64,000 nt of DNA, taken from NCBI RefSeq assembly GCF_014649875.1, contig NZ_BMTW01000001.1:558001-622000 (forward strand), given 5' to 3'. The notes beneath the pieces were generated by a model. That model worked only from the letters and a program-made list of their open reading frames with translations. It searched no databases and had not been told where the DNA came from. Made by a program: the position numbers and the translations under genes. Source of the stretch: Streptomyces rubiginosohelvolus (lineage in GTDB: Bacteria; Actinomycetota; Actinomycetes; Streptomycetales; Streptomycetaceae). Of the stretch, positions 54,321 through 63,907 are shown in pieces. Numbering within the stretch: position 1 is the stretch's first letter; each line of letters begins with the position of its first letter.

Positions 54321-56357
54321 TCAGTCGCCGGACCGGGTGAGCTTCCCGTACGGGAGCCCCGCGGCGCGTTCCTCCGAGCGGTAGTCCAGGGTGCCGTCAT
54401 CGGCGAGCCGGAAGACGAGGTCGGCCTCGGTGGCGGTGCACAGGCCGGGGGTGCTGGGGCGGTCCGGGTCGGTGGCCTCGCGGATGTTCAGCTCCTTCGC
54501 GGTACCGGAGGTGAGGGTGCCGACGCTGTTGCAGGTGACGGTGATGCCGAGCTGGGAGATGGTCGTGCTCATCCGGACGACCCGCTCCCCTCGCTCGCCC
54601 CCGGTGAAGACGGCGGTGAGCGTGCCGTGGGGCTGGCCGGTCGTCCTCTCGGTGACCGGGCCCTTCCAGGTGCCGACGTACGCCTTCGGCAGGGCGGTGG
54701 CCGGAGCCTCGCTCGCGTCGCCGGATGCGGAGGGCGTCGGCTTCTCCCCCGCCGGCGGGGAGGCGGACCTCGACGGGGTCGCGGCGGCGTCGCTGCCCCG
54801 GTCCCGGTCGGCGTCGCCGCCCGGGAAGAGGCCGTCGAGCAGACCGGTGCCGATCGTGACGGCCGCGAGCGCGCCCGCCACGGCCAGGGCGACGGTGCAG
54901 CTGACCCGGCGGCCGCGGCGCTCGCCGGGGGTCTGCCGGTTCTCGGCGCTGACGGTGAGGGAGAGGCGGGGGTCGCCGCCGCGCTGCCCCGGCAGGCCGC
55001 TCGCGCCGTGCGTGCCGTCGCCGCCCTGCCGGTAGGTCCCGGCGTGCGCCGGGGGCGGGGGTCCGGTGGGGGCGGACGTGGCACGCGGAGGCATCGGGGG
55101 CGGAGGAGGGGGCGGCGTCCCGTAGTCGTCCTGCGGATGCGGCGTCCCGTACGCGTCGTCCTGCGGATGCGGCGCCCGGAACGGCACGTCGTCCTGAGCC
55201 GTTTCTCCCGGCGCTCGACGCGACGCTTCCGCTGCCGCTTCTCCCGGCGCCCGTCGCGACGCTTCCGCTTCACCCGGCGCTTCCTGCGGACGCGGTGTCC
55301 CGTACGGCGCTTCCCGAGGGTCCTGGGCGGGCGGGCCGGATGCGTCGGCCCGGCCCGGTGCCACCTCCCCGGGCCAGGGGCGATGCCCGGCCCCCGCCCC
55401 GGCCCCCGCTCCCAGCGACGCGCTGCTGAACGGCACGGGCCCCGACTGCACCGGGGCGTCCTGCGGTTCCAGGTCCAGCAGCGCCACCGCCGACCGGCTC
55501 ACCTCGCGCACCAGCCGGCCCGGCAGCCAGCCGCCCGCCACCATCGCCGCCGCCCCGCCGGGAGCGAGCGCCCGGGCGAGGTCGGCCGGGGCGGGGCGGT
55601 CCGCCGGGTCCTTGGCGAGGCAGCCCGCGACCACCTCGCGCAGTTCGCCCTCCAGGTCGCCCAGTTCGGGTTCCTCGTGGACCACCTTGTAGAGGAGTAC
55701 GGCGGAGGAGTCGCCGGGGAAGGGGGCGGCGCCCGTCGCCGCGTACGCGAGGACCGCGCCCAGCGAGAAGACGTCGGCCGCGCCGGAGACGTCCCGGCCC
55801 CGGATCTGCTCGGGCGCCATGTAGCCGGGCGAGCCGACGGAGACCCCGGAGGAGGTGAGCGAGACGGCCGCGCCGAGGGCCCGCGCGATACCGAAGTCGA
55901 TGAGGCGGGGGCCGTCCAGGGCCAGCAGCACGTTGGAGGGCTTCACATCGCGGTGGACGATGCCCTGCCCGTGGACGACGGCGAGCGCCTCGGCGAGGCC
56001 CGCGCCCAGGGTGCGTACCGCGTGTTCGGGCAGCGGGCCGTGCTCGGTGATCGCCTGGGAGAGCGGGGGGCCCGCGACGTAACCGGTGGCGACCCACGGC
56101 ACCGGGGCGTCCGGGTCGGCGTCCAGGACGGGAGCCGTCCACTGCGCGCCGATGCGCCGGGCGGACTCCACCTCGCGCCGGAACCGGGCGCGGAACTGCT
56201 CGTCGAGGGCGAAGTGGGGGTGGACCACCTTGACCGCGACCGTACGTCCGCCCGCGCTGCGGCCGAGATAGACCCGGCCCATGCCGCCCGCGCCGAGCCT
56301 GCCGAGCAGCCGGTAGGCACCGATGGTGTGCGGTTCGCCCGCTTCCAGCGGCTGCAT
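54321..56357 (-). CDS. Receptor-type Ser/Thr protein kinase
   Basis: 678 aa. The N-terminal kinase domain has LGAGGMGRVYLG, VAVKVVHPHF, HRDVKPSN, LIDFGIARAL and SPGYMAPEQ. Its linker is low complexity with short duplications: EASRRAPGE twice and HPQDD/YGTP units two or three times. One membrane helix lies at about 484-505 (VALAVAGALAAVTIGTGLL), and a C-terminal outer domain (about 540-678, AYVGTWKGPVTERTTGQPHG) is the sensor. It faces mqnA upstream on the same strand, with 294 bp between; targets are unknown. Confidence 0.93.
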   Translation of the reverse strand: MQPLEAGEPHTIGAYRLLGRLGAGGMGRVYLGRSAGGRTVAVKVVHPHFALDEQFRARFRREVESARRIGAQWTAPVLDADPDAPVPWVATGYVAGPPLSQAITEHGPLPEHAVRTLGAGLAEALAVVHGQGIVHRDVKPSNVLLALDGPRLIDFGIARALGAAVSLTSSGVSVGSPGYMAPEQIRGRDVSGAADVFSLGAVLAYAATGAAPFPGDSSAVLLYKVVHEEPELGDLEGELREVVAGCLAKDPADRPAPADLARALAPGGAAAMVAGGWLPGRLVREVSRSAVALLDLEPQDAPVQSGPVPFSSASLGAGAGAGAGHRPWPGEVAPGRADASGPPAQDPREAPYGTPRPQEAPGEAEASRRAPGEAAAEASRRAPGETAQDDVPFRAPHPQDDAYGTPHPQDDYGTPPPPPPPMPPRATSAPTGPPPPAHAGTYRQGGDGTHGASGLPGQRGGDPRLSLTVSAENRQTPGERRGRRVSCTVALAVAGALAAVTIGTGLLDGLFPGGDADRDRGSDAAATPSRSASPPAGEKPTPSASGDASEAPATALPKAYVGTWKGPVTERTTGQPHGTLTAVFTGGERGERVVRMSTTISQLGITVTCNSVGTLTSGTAKELNIREATDPDRPSTPGLCTATEADLVFRLADDGTLDYRSEERAAGLPYGKLTRSGD

Positions 56358-56600
56358 ATGGACTCCCCCTGTGAACCCTGTGATCCCTGCGGACGGTGAA
56401 ACCGTGGACGGTAATCCCTGGGGTCGGTCCGGACCCGGACCGAAGCCTAGGGGGCTCCTCCGGCGCGGTCACCGGGAAACGGCCGGACCATTCCCCCTTC
56501 TCCGGTCAGGAGGGGATCTTTTCGCCCCGGGGAAAGGCGCGAATGTGTTGTTCCGGAGCCCACCATTCACTGCCCGGTACGCCTATCCGGCAGACCTGTT

Positions 56601-56636
56601 CCGGGAAGGGGATAAGGGAATTCCTTCCTTTCCCGG
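56601..56636 (-). terminator. Possible terminator after mqnA
   Basis: CCGGGAA (56601-56607) pairs with TTCCCGG (56630-56636); the intervening AAGGGAATTCCTT can fold further. It lies just after the mqnA stop on the minus strand. Confidence 0.45.
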
Positions 56637-56651
56637 GCGGGGCCGCAGGCT

Positions 56652-57539
<888 letters not shown>

Positions 57540-57722
57540 CTAGACCCGCATCCCGCCACGAGCACCACCGGGGCCCGCGCAGCCCCTTTTCACGGGCCTC
57601 TCGCGGGACGCCCGGCGGGTCGATCAAACCTTCGGGTGAAGTGATCTTTCCCTCTACCGCTCTCCGGAGACTGCGTGCTAGGCTCGCCCGCAAGTTGCAG
57701 TTTGGTTTCCCTTGCAGTACAG

Positions 57723-57753
57723 AGCCTGCGGAGCATGTAACCCGCAGGCTTTT
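57723..57753 (+). promoter_or_regulatory. Terminator-like hairpin in the cold-shock 5' leader
   Basis: AGCCTGCGG (57723-57731) pairs perfectly with CCGCAGGCT (57742-57750) across a 10-nt loop, followed by TTTGTAGTTTT. The surrounding leader (57690-57815) is T-rich for this genome. It lies 63 bp before the cold-shock ATG and could be an attenuator or temperature-sensitive fold. Confidence 0.55.
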
Positions 57754-57815
57754 GTAGTTTTCAGACTTGTTTGCAGGTTCTGGAGCAGGGCAACCCTTTG
57801 GCCCAAGGAGGGCTT

Positions 57816-58019
57816 ATGGCTACCGGAACCGTCAAGTGGTTCAACGCTGAAAAGGGCTTCGGCTTCATCGCCCAGGACGGCGGCGGCCCGGATGTCTTCG
57901 TTCACTACTCCGCGATCAACGCGTCCGGGTTCCGCTCCCTCGAGGAGAACCAGGTCGTGAACTTCGACGTCACTCAGGGACCCAAGGGTCCGCAGGCTGA
58001 GAACGTCACCCCGGCCTAG
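57816..58019 (+). CDS. Cold-shock protein (CspA family)
   Basis: 67 aa, ATG with AAGGAGG upstream. The RNA-binding motifs are complete: [15 protein letters not shown] (RNP1 KGFGFI) and DVFVHYSAI (RNP2 VFVHY). It binds single-stranded nucleic acid and acts as an RNA chaperone. A long leader with a terminator-like hairpin precedes it, as is common for cold-induced csp genes; a strong terminator follows. Similar short csp genes in Streptomyces are sometimes named scoF or csp. Confidence 0.96.
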   Translation: MATGTVKWFNAEKGFGFIAQDGGGPDVFVHYSAINASGFRSLEENQVVNFDVTQGPKGPQAENVTPA

Positions 58020-58061
58020 TTGCCCGGGTCGGTCGATCGCGGCCGCACATAGCAGTACCCA

Positions 58062-58103
58062 AGGAGCCCCGCTCCCCCGCTTCGGCGGAGGAACGGGGCT
58101 CCT
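58062..58103 (+). terminator. Strong terminator after the cold-shock gene
   Basis: AGGAGCCCCG (58062-58071) pairs with CGGGGCTCCT (58094-58103); inside, CCGC-TTCG-GCGG forms a tetraloop-capped extension. It lies 42 bp after the stop. Confidence 0.88.
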
Positions 58104-58133
58104 GCCTGTATACGGCCCGCAAACCGGTACCGC

Positions 58134-58164
58134 TTGACCTTGACCCCGTGTGAAGGGGTGCAGT
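58134..58164 (+). promoter_or_regulatory. MerR-type promoter with spacer dyad
   Basis: TTGACC (58134-58139) and TGCAGT (58159-58164) are separated by 19 bp, the long spacing typical of MerR-controlled promoters. The spacer contains ACCCC-GTGTGAA-GGGGT (58143-58159), a dyad suited to MerR. It probably drives the following MerR gene autogenously. Confidence 0.6.
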
Positions 58165-58173
58165 GGAGCCATC

Positions 58174-58998
58174 ATGTTCACCATCGGAGACTTCGCCAGG
58201 TACGGACGGGTGTCGCCCCGCATGCTGCGTCATTACGACGCCATCGGACTGCTGCGCCCGGACCGCACCGACCCCGCCACCGGCTACCGCCTGTACGGCG
58301 CCGCCCAGCTCGCCCGGCTCAACCGGATCATCGCGCTCAAGGACCTCGGCTTCACGCTCCAGCAGGTGGGGGCGGTCCTGGACGAACAGGTGGGCCCGGA
58401 GGAGCTGCGCGGCATGCTGCGGCTGCGCCGGGCGGAGCTGGCGGAGGCGGCGGCAGCGGCTACGGCGCGGCTGGCCCGGGTCGAGGCGAGGCTCCGGTCG
58501 ATCGAGAGCGAGGGGCACATGCCTGCCGACGACGTCGTGATCAAGACCGTTCCTGCGGTCCGGGTGGCCGAGCTGACCGGGACGGCCGCCAGCTACCAGC
58601 CCGAGGACATCGGGCCGGTGATCGGCCCGCTGTACGAGCGACTCTTCCCGCTCCTGGACGGCGCGGGCGTCCGGCCCACCGGCCCCGGCATCGCCCGGTA
58701 CGAGGACGAGCCCGGGGGCGGCGGCATCGTCGTGCACGCCGGGGTGACGGTATCCGGCCCGGTGGGCGCGGTAGGGGACACGGGGGTGCGGGTGGTGGAG
58801 CTGCCGGCGTTCGAGGCGGCGGCGATCGTGCACCGGGGCGCGATGGACGACGTGCTGCCGGCGGCCCACACCCTGGCCCGCTGGCTGGAGGCCAACGGCT
58901 ACCGCTCCACGGGGTACGCCCGCGAGGTCAACCTGGAGTGCCCGCCGGACCGGGAGCAGTGGGTGACGGAACTTCAGGAGCCGGTGGCGAAGGCCTGA
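58174..58998 (+). CDS. MerR-family regulator with GyrI-like effector domain
   Basis: 274 aa from the ATG at 58174. The N-terminal MerR HTH (FTIGDFARYGRVSPRMLRHYDAIGLL, then GYRLYGAAQLARLNRI) leads into a dimerisation coiled coil (about 80-115). The C-terminal domain (about 130-270) is GyrI/BmrR-like, with PLYERLFPLL and ECPPDREQWVTELQEPV. Such regulators sense drugs or other hydrophobic ligands. The promoter with 19-bp spacer directly upstream suggests self-control. It is convergent with the amidohydrolase gene, separated by a strong hairpin. Confidence 0.93.
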   Translation: MFTIGDFARYGRVSPRMLRHYDAIGLLRPDRTDPATGYRLYGAAQLARLNRIIALKDLGFTLQQVGAVLDEQVGPEELRGMLRLRRAELAEAAAAATARLARVEARLRSIESEGHMPADDVVIKTVPAVRVAELTGTAASYQPEDIGPVIGPLYERLFPLLDGAGVRPTGPGIARYEDEPGGGGIVVHAGVTVSGPVGAVGDTGVRVVELPAFEAAAIVHRGAMDDVLPAAHTLARWLEANGYRSTGYAREVNLECPPDREQWVTELQEPVAKA

Positions 58999-59003
58999 CG
59001 CGG

Positions 59004-59072
59004 CCGCCCGTACGGGGAGGGGGTCACGGCCTCCTCCCCGTACGGGCGGGGGTCACGACCTCCTCCCCGTAC
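59004..59072. terminator. 17-bp-stem bidirectional terminator with duplicated arm
   Basis: CCGCCCGTACGGGGAGG (59004-59020) pairs perfectly with 59033-59049. A 24-nt direct repeat (59020-59043 and 59049-59072, one mismatch) copies the right arm, so the left arm has two possible partners. It lies between convergent merR and amidohydrolase genes. Confidence 0.82.
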
Positions 59073-59083
59073 CCACCGCAGGC

Positions 59084-60304
59084 TCAAGGGCCCGCCCAGA
59101 GCCCGTCCTCCGTGAGCCCCAGCAGCTCGATGGCGTTGCCGCGCACGATCCGGTCCACGACGTCCGGGGCGAGGTGGCCCATCTGCTCCTCGCCGACCTC
59201 GCGGGAGCGGGGCCAGGTGGAGTCGGAGTGCGGGTAGTCCGTCTCGTACAGGACGTTGCCGACGCCGATCGCGTCGAGGTTCTTCAGCCCGAAGGCGTCG
59301 TCGAAGAAGCAGCCGTAGACGTGCTCGGCGAACAGCTCGGACGGCGGGCGGTGGACCTTGTCGGCGACGCCGCCCCAGGCGCGGTTCTCCTCCCAGACCA
59401 CGTCGGCGCGTTCCAGGATGTAGGGGATCCAGCCGATCTGCCCCTCCGCGTACATGATCTTCAGGTTGGGGAAGCGTTCGAACTTGCCGCTCATCAGCCA
59501 GTCGACCATCGAGAAGCAGCAGTTGGCGAAGGTGATGGTGGAGCCGACGGCGGGCGGGGCGTCGGCGGAGGTGGACGGCATGCGCGACGAGGAGCCGATG
59601 TGCATGGCGATGACGGTGCCCGTCTCGTCGCAGGCCGCGAGGAGCGGATCCCAGTCGTCCGCATGTATGGACGGAAGCCCGAGATGGGGAGGTATCTCGG
59701 AGAACGCGACGGCGCGCACGCCCCGCGCGGCATTGCGCCGCACCTCGGCGGCGGCGAGTTCCGCGTCCCACAGCGGGATGAGGGTGAGGGGGATGAGGCG
59801 GCCGTGCGCCTCGGGGCCGCACCACTCCTCCACCATCCAGTCGTTGTACGCGCGCACCCCGAGGAGCCCCAGTTCGCGGTCCTTCGCCTCGGTGAACGTC
59901 TGCCCGCAGAAGCGCGGGAAGGTCGGGAAGCAGAGCGCGGACTGGACGTGGTTGACGTCCATGTCGGCGAGCCGGTCCGGGACCGAGAAGGAGCCGGGAC
60001 GCATCTGCTCGTAGGTGATGATCTCCAGCTTGATCTCGTCCCTGTCGTAGCCGACGGCGGTGTCCAGGCGGGTGAGCGGGCGGTGCAGGTCCTCGTACAC
60101 CCACCAGTCGCCCACCGGCCCGTCGTCGCCCTTGGCGCCCATCACGGGTGCGAACTTTCCGCCCAGGAAGGTCATTTCCTTCAGGGGCGCCCGGACGATG
60201 CGCGGGCCGGAGTCCGCGTACCTGGACGGGAGCCGGTCCCGCCAGACATGAGCGGGCTCCACCGTGTGGTCGTCCACCGAGATGATCTTCGGGAAGGTCT
60301 CCAT
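59084..60304 (-). CDS. Metal-dependent amidohydrolase/decarboxylase-like protein (amidohydro_2)
   Basis: 406 aa from the ATG at 60304. The opening KIISVDDHTVEPAHVWRDRLP is the usual (D-x-H-x-x-EP) start of this COG2159-type family. Later AMHIGSSSRMPST, MYAEGQIGWIPYILERAD and YETDYPHSDSTWPRS supply the other metal and active-site residues. Relatives include ACMSD-like decarboxylases and hydrolases of unknown substrate. No signal peptide. It is divergent from afsR, 290 bp away, so the region between should hold both promoters. Confidence 0.9.
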   Translation of the reverse strand: METFPKIISVDDHTVEPAHVWRDRLPSRYADSGPRIVRAPLKEMTFLGGKFAPVMGAKGDDGPVGDWWVYEDLHRPLTRLDTAVGYDRDEIKLEIITYEQMRPGSFSVPDRLADMDVNHVQSALCFPTFPRFCGQTFTEAKDRELGLLGVRAYNDWMVEEWCGPEAHGRLIPLTLIPLWDAELAAAEVRRNAARGVRAVAFSEIPPHLGLPSIHADDWDPLLAACDETGTVIAMHIGSSSRMPSTSADAPPAVGSTITFANCCFSMVDWLMSGKFERFPNLKIMYAEGQIGWIPYILERADVVWEENRAWGGVADKVHRPPSELFAEHVYGCFFDDAFGLKNLDAIGVGNVLYETDYPHSDSTWPRSREVGEEQMGHLAPDVVDRIVRGNAIELLGLTEDGLWAGP

Positions 60305-60594
60305 GTGTTCCACGGTAGCGCCGATCTGACGACCCGTCAGTAATCGTGCGCGCATTCGCGACGGGCAGGGCACGGGGCGTGGTTCCCGAATCGTTGTCGA
60401 GGGCTTGTGCAGAGCGTCACCCACTGCTGACGAGTCCGCCCGAGACAAGGCAGACTGTTGAGCGCGATACCAGCGGTACCGCGCCATCCGGATGCACACC
60501 GCACTTCGGCGCAGGGCGGACATTCGGGCGCGGGCACCACCGGCAGGATCCGCAGACGAGCGGGACCGGCAGGCGAGCAGGACAGGGGGCATCA

Positions 60595-63550
60595 ATGGAC
60601 CGTGCCAGCGGGCCACGCGTGCGCGTACCGGAGCAGCGTGTTCCGGAGAAACCGGTTACGGCGGACGCCCTCAGGTTCACCGTGCTCGGCCCCGTACGGG
60701 CCTGGCGTGGTTCGCAGCTGCTCTCCTCCGGCTCGCCCCAGCAGCGCGCCCTGCTGACCGCGCTGCTGCTGCGCGAGGGCCGGACGGCCACCGCGGGCGA
60801 GCTGATCGACGCGTTCTGGGGCGAGGACCCGCCCTCGCAGGCGCTGGCCACGATCCGGACGTACGCCTCCCGGCTGCGCAAGATCCTGGGCCAGGACACG
60901 CTGGTGAGCGAGTCGGGCGGGTACGCGATCCGCATCGACCGGGGCGCGCTGGATCTCACCCTGGCCCAGGACCTGGCGGCCGAGGCGGAGAAGGCGCGGG
61001 CGGCCGGGGACCGGTGCCAGGCACGCACCCTGATCAACAAGGTGCTGGGCCTGTGGGACGGCGAGGCGCTGGCCTCCGTGCCCGGCCCGTACGCGGACAA
61101 CCAGCGGACCCGGCTGGAGGAGTGGCGGCTCCAGCTCACCGAGACGCGGCTCGACCTGGACCTGGAGGTCGGCTGCCACGCGGAGGCCGTGTCCGAGCTG
61201 ACCGCGCTCACCGCGGCGCACCCGCTGCGGGAGCGGCTGCGCGAGCTGCTGATGGTGGCGCTGTACCGCAGCGGCCGGCAGGCCGAGGCGCTCGCGGTGT
61301 ACGCCGACACCCGCCGCCTCCTCGCCGAGGAACTGGGCGTCGACCCGCGCCCCGAACTGGCCCAGCTCCAGCAGCGGATCCTGCGCGCCGACGAGGAGCT
61401 GGCCCGCCCGGCGGACGAACCGGCTCCGGCGCCCGCGCCGTTGCGGCCGGCGCAGCTGCCGGCCACGGTGCCCGACTTCACCGGCAGGTCCGCGTTCGTG
61501 TCGGAACTGGGCAGTCGGCTGGCCACGGCGGAAGGCTCGGTCATGGCGGTCTCGGCCGTGGCCGGGATCGGAGGCGTGGGCAAGACGACGCTGGCGGTAC
61601 ACGTCGCGCACCAGGCCCGCCGGCACTTCCCGGACGGGCAGTTGTACGTCGACCTCCAGGGTGCGGGGGCGCGGGCGGCGGAGCCGGAGACGGTCCTCGG
61701 CTCGTTCCTGCGCGCTCTCGGCACGGCGGACTCGGCGATCCCGGACACGCTGGACGAGCGGGCGGCGCTGTACCGCTCGACGCTGGACGGCCGCCGCATC
61801 CTGATCCTCCTGGACAACGCCCATGACGCGGCCCAGATCCGCCCGTTGCTGCCCGGTACGCCGGGGTGCGCGGCGCTGGTGACGAGCCGGGTGCGGATGG
61901 TGGACCTGGCCGGGGCGCATCTGGTGGACCTGGACGTGATGTCGCCGGAGGAGGCGCTCCAGCTCTTCACCTGGATCGTGGGCGAGGAGCGGGTGGGTTC
62001 GGAGCGGGAGGCGGCCCTGGACGTGGTGGCCGCGTGCGGCTTCCTGCCCCTGGCCATCCGCATCGCCGCCTCCCGCCTGGCGGCGCGCCGCACCTGGACG
62101 GTGTCGGTGCTGGCCGCGAAGCTCGCGGACGAGCGGCGCCGGCTGGACGAGCTCCAGGCGGGGGACCTCGCGGTGAAGGCGACGTTCGAACTCGGCTACG
62201 GCCAGCTGGAACCGGCCCAGGCCCGCGCCTTCCGCCTCCTGGGCCTCGCGGACGGCCCGGACATCTCCCTGGCCGCGGCCGCCGCCCTGCTGAACCTGGA
62301 CCCGCACGCGGCGGAGGACCTCCTGGAGGCCCTGGTCGACACGAGCCTGGTGGAGTCCGCCGCCCCGGGCCGCTACCGCTACCACGACCTGGTGCGCCTC
62401 TACGCGCGTGCGTGCGCGGAGCGGGACGAGCGGGCGGTGGAGCGGGAGTCGGCGTTGTCGCGGCTGCTGGACTTCTATCTGGCGACGGCTGCGGGGGTGT
62501 ATGCGCTGGAGCGGCCGGGGGACCGGTTGGTGGACCACCTGGAGCCGACGGATCACGCGGGCCTCGTCTTCGCCGACCGGCACGCGGCCCTGGACTGGCT
62601 GTACACGGAGGCGACCAACCTGCTGGCCTGCGTGCGCCAGGTGGCACGCCCGGCCACCCTGCGCCGCACGGTGGACCTGCTGTACGCCGCCCTGGACCTG
62701 GGCGAGTCGGGTGCGAACGCGAAGCAGTACGAAGCGGCGGCCGTGACCGTGCGCGAAGCAGCCCGCGAGTGCGGTGACCCCCGGGCGGAGAGCCGAGCCG
62801 TCATGTCGCTGGCCAACGCGCACCAGTTGGCGGGCCGGTTCGACCATGCGGACCGGGAGGCCGAGGAGGCGATGCGGCTGGCCGAGACCGCCCAGGACCT
62901 GCTGGCGGTCAGCTGGGCGGCCAACGCCCGGGGCATCATCGCGCTCTACCACAACCGCCACCAGGACGGCGAAGCCTTCCTGAACCAGGCGATCGACGCG
63001 TTCCGCAGCGACGGCAACCGGCCGGGCGAGGCCAGCGCCCTGTGCAACCTCTCCCGCATCCACCTCGCCACGGGACGAACCGCCAGTGCGATCACGCTGG
63101 CCCGCTCCGGCATCGGGATCTACGACTCCCTGGGGCATGCCCTGCGCGGCGCGAACGGCCGCTACGCCCTGGGCATGGCGCTGACCCAGAGCGGCGAGTT
63201 CGCGGCCGCCACCGCGAAGCTGACCGAGGCGCTGGAGATATTCCGCGACAGTCGCCAGCGGCTGTGGGAGGGCATGTCCCTGTTCCGGCTGGCGGAGGTG
63301 GAGATCGCATCCGGCCGGCCCGCGCAGGCCGCCCCAGTACGCGGAACTCGCGCTGACCGTCCTGCGGGGCATCGGCGGCGAGTGGCGGCGGGGGAACGTC
63401 CTGACCGTGCTGGGACGCGCACTGGCGGGCATAGGCCAGACCGGACGCGCGCAGGTCTGCTGGAACGAGGCGCTGGGCATCTACGACGATCTGGACGCGC
63501 CGGAGGCGGAGGGCGTCCGCTCCCTGCTGACGGGCATCTCGACGCACTGA
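60595..63550 (+). CDS. afsR: AfsR-type SARP/NB-ARC/TPR global regulator, apparent frameshift near 63335
   Basis: ATG at 60595 with AGGGGG upstream. The SARP DNA-binding domain (about residues 25-105, FTVLGPVRAWRGSQLLSSGS) and BTAD helices (to about 265) precede an NB-ARC ATPase (P-loop GIGGVGKTT about residue 325; Walker B ILILLDNAH), then TPRs. The raw frame loses TPR character after RPAQAA near 63330. The +1-shifted frame resumes QYAELALTVLRGIGGEWRRG and ends at TGA 63548-63550, giving about 985 aa, close to S. coelicolor AfsR (993). One extra C in the CCCC at 63332-63335 explains this. The afsS-like gene downstream supports the name. Confidence 0.85.
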
Positions 63551-63559
63551 AGCAGGCGC

Positions 63560-63592
63560 GTTCATCGTTCGTTTATCGCCCCCCGCCATGCT
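63560..63592 (+). promoter_or_regulatory. AfsR/PhoP-type direct repeats at the afsS promoter
   Basis: GTTCATCGTTC (63560-63570) is followed directly by GTTTATCGCCC (63571-63581), two 11-nt units beginning GTT[CT]ATC, the spacing of PHO boxes. CATGCT at 63587-63592 is a possible -10. In S. coelicolor both AfsR and PhoP bind repeats overlapping the afsS -35. Confidence 0.65.
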
Positions 63593-63668
63593 CAGTCCTG
63601 TCGATCCGTCGCGTCGGGGGGCAGACGGGGGCGACATCGGGCGCGCTATTAAGGTGAGCGGCCCCAAG

Positions 63669-63710
63669 AGGCCCGCCCAGCAGTCCACGGGGGAACAGCT
63701 GGACGGGCCT
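63669..63710 (+). promoter_or_regulatory. Hairpin in the afsS leader
   Basis: AGGCCCG-C-CCAGC (63669-63681) pairs with GCTGG-A-CGGGCCT (63698-63710), 12 bp with one C:A mismatch and a 16-nt loop. It could end afsR transcription or structure the afsS 5' leader; the position, 45 bp before the afsS ATG, allows both. Confidence 0.5.
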
Positions 63711-63754
63711 CGTCAACCCACTGCGCATCGCACAGAGAGAAGGAGTTGACCATC

Positions 63755-63907
63755 ATGGCCGACGCCACGAAGAAGGACCCGGTCTTCAAGCCCGCCGACC
63801 AGCACGCGACCGGCGAGCCGACGACGCAGGACCAGCACGCGACCGGCGAGCCGGTGACGACGCAGGACCAGCACGCCACGTCGGAACCGTTCAAGCCGAA
63901 GAAGTAG
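63755..63907 (+). CDS. afsS: AfsS-like small regulatory protein (50 aa)
   Basis: ATG at 63755 with AAGGAG upstream; TAG at 63907. The protein is basic at both ends (MADATKKDPVFK and FKPKK) and carries three repeats: DQHATGEP, DQHATGEP and DQHATSEP. AfsS of S. coelicolor (63 aa) is the known target of AfsR, has T-x-D-x-HAT repeats and activates secondary metabolism. This copy is shorter but matches in repeat, size and position downstream of afsR. How AfsS acts is not established. Confidence 0.78.
   Translation: MADATKKDPVFKPADQHATGEPTTQDQHATGEPVTTQDQHATSEPFKPKK

Noticed and set aside
63649-63894. Cys-rich repetitive minus-strand frame (CWSCVV units) opposite afsS.
   Set aside because: It is the antisense image of the DQHATGEP repeats, with no ribosome site.
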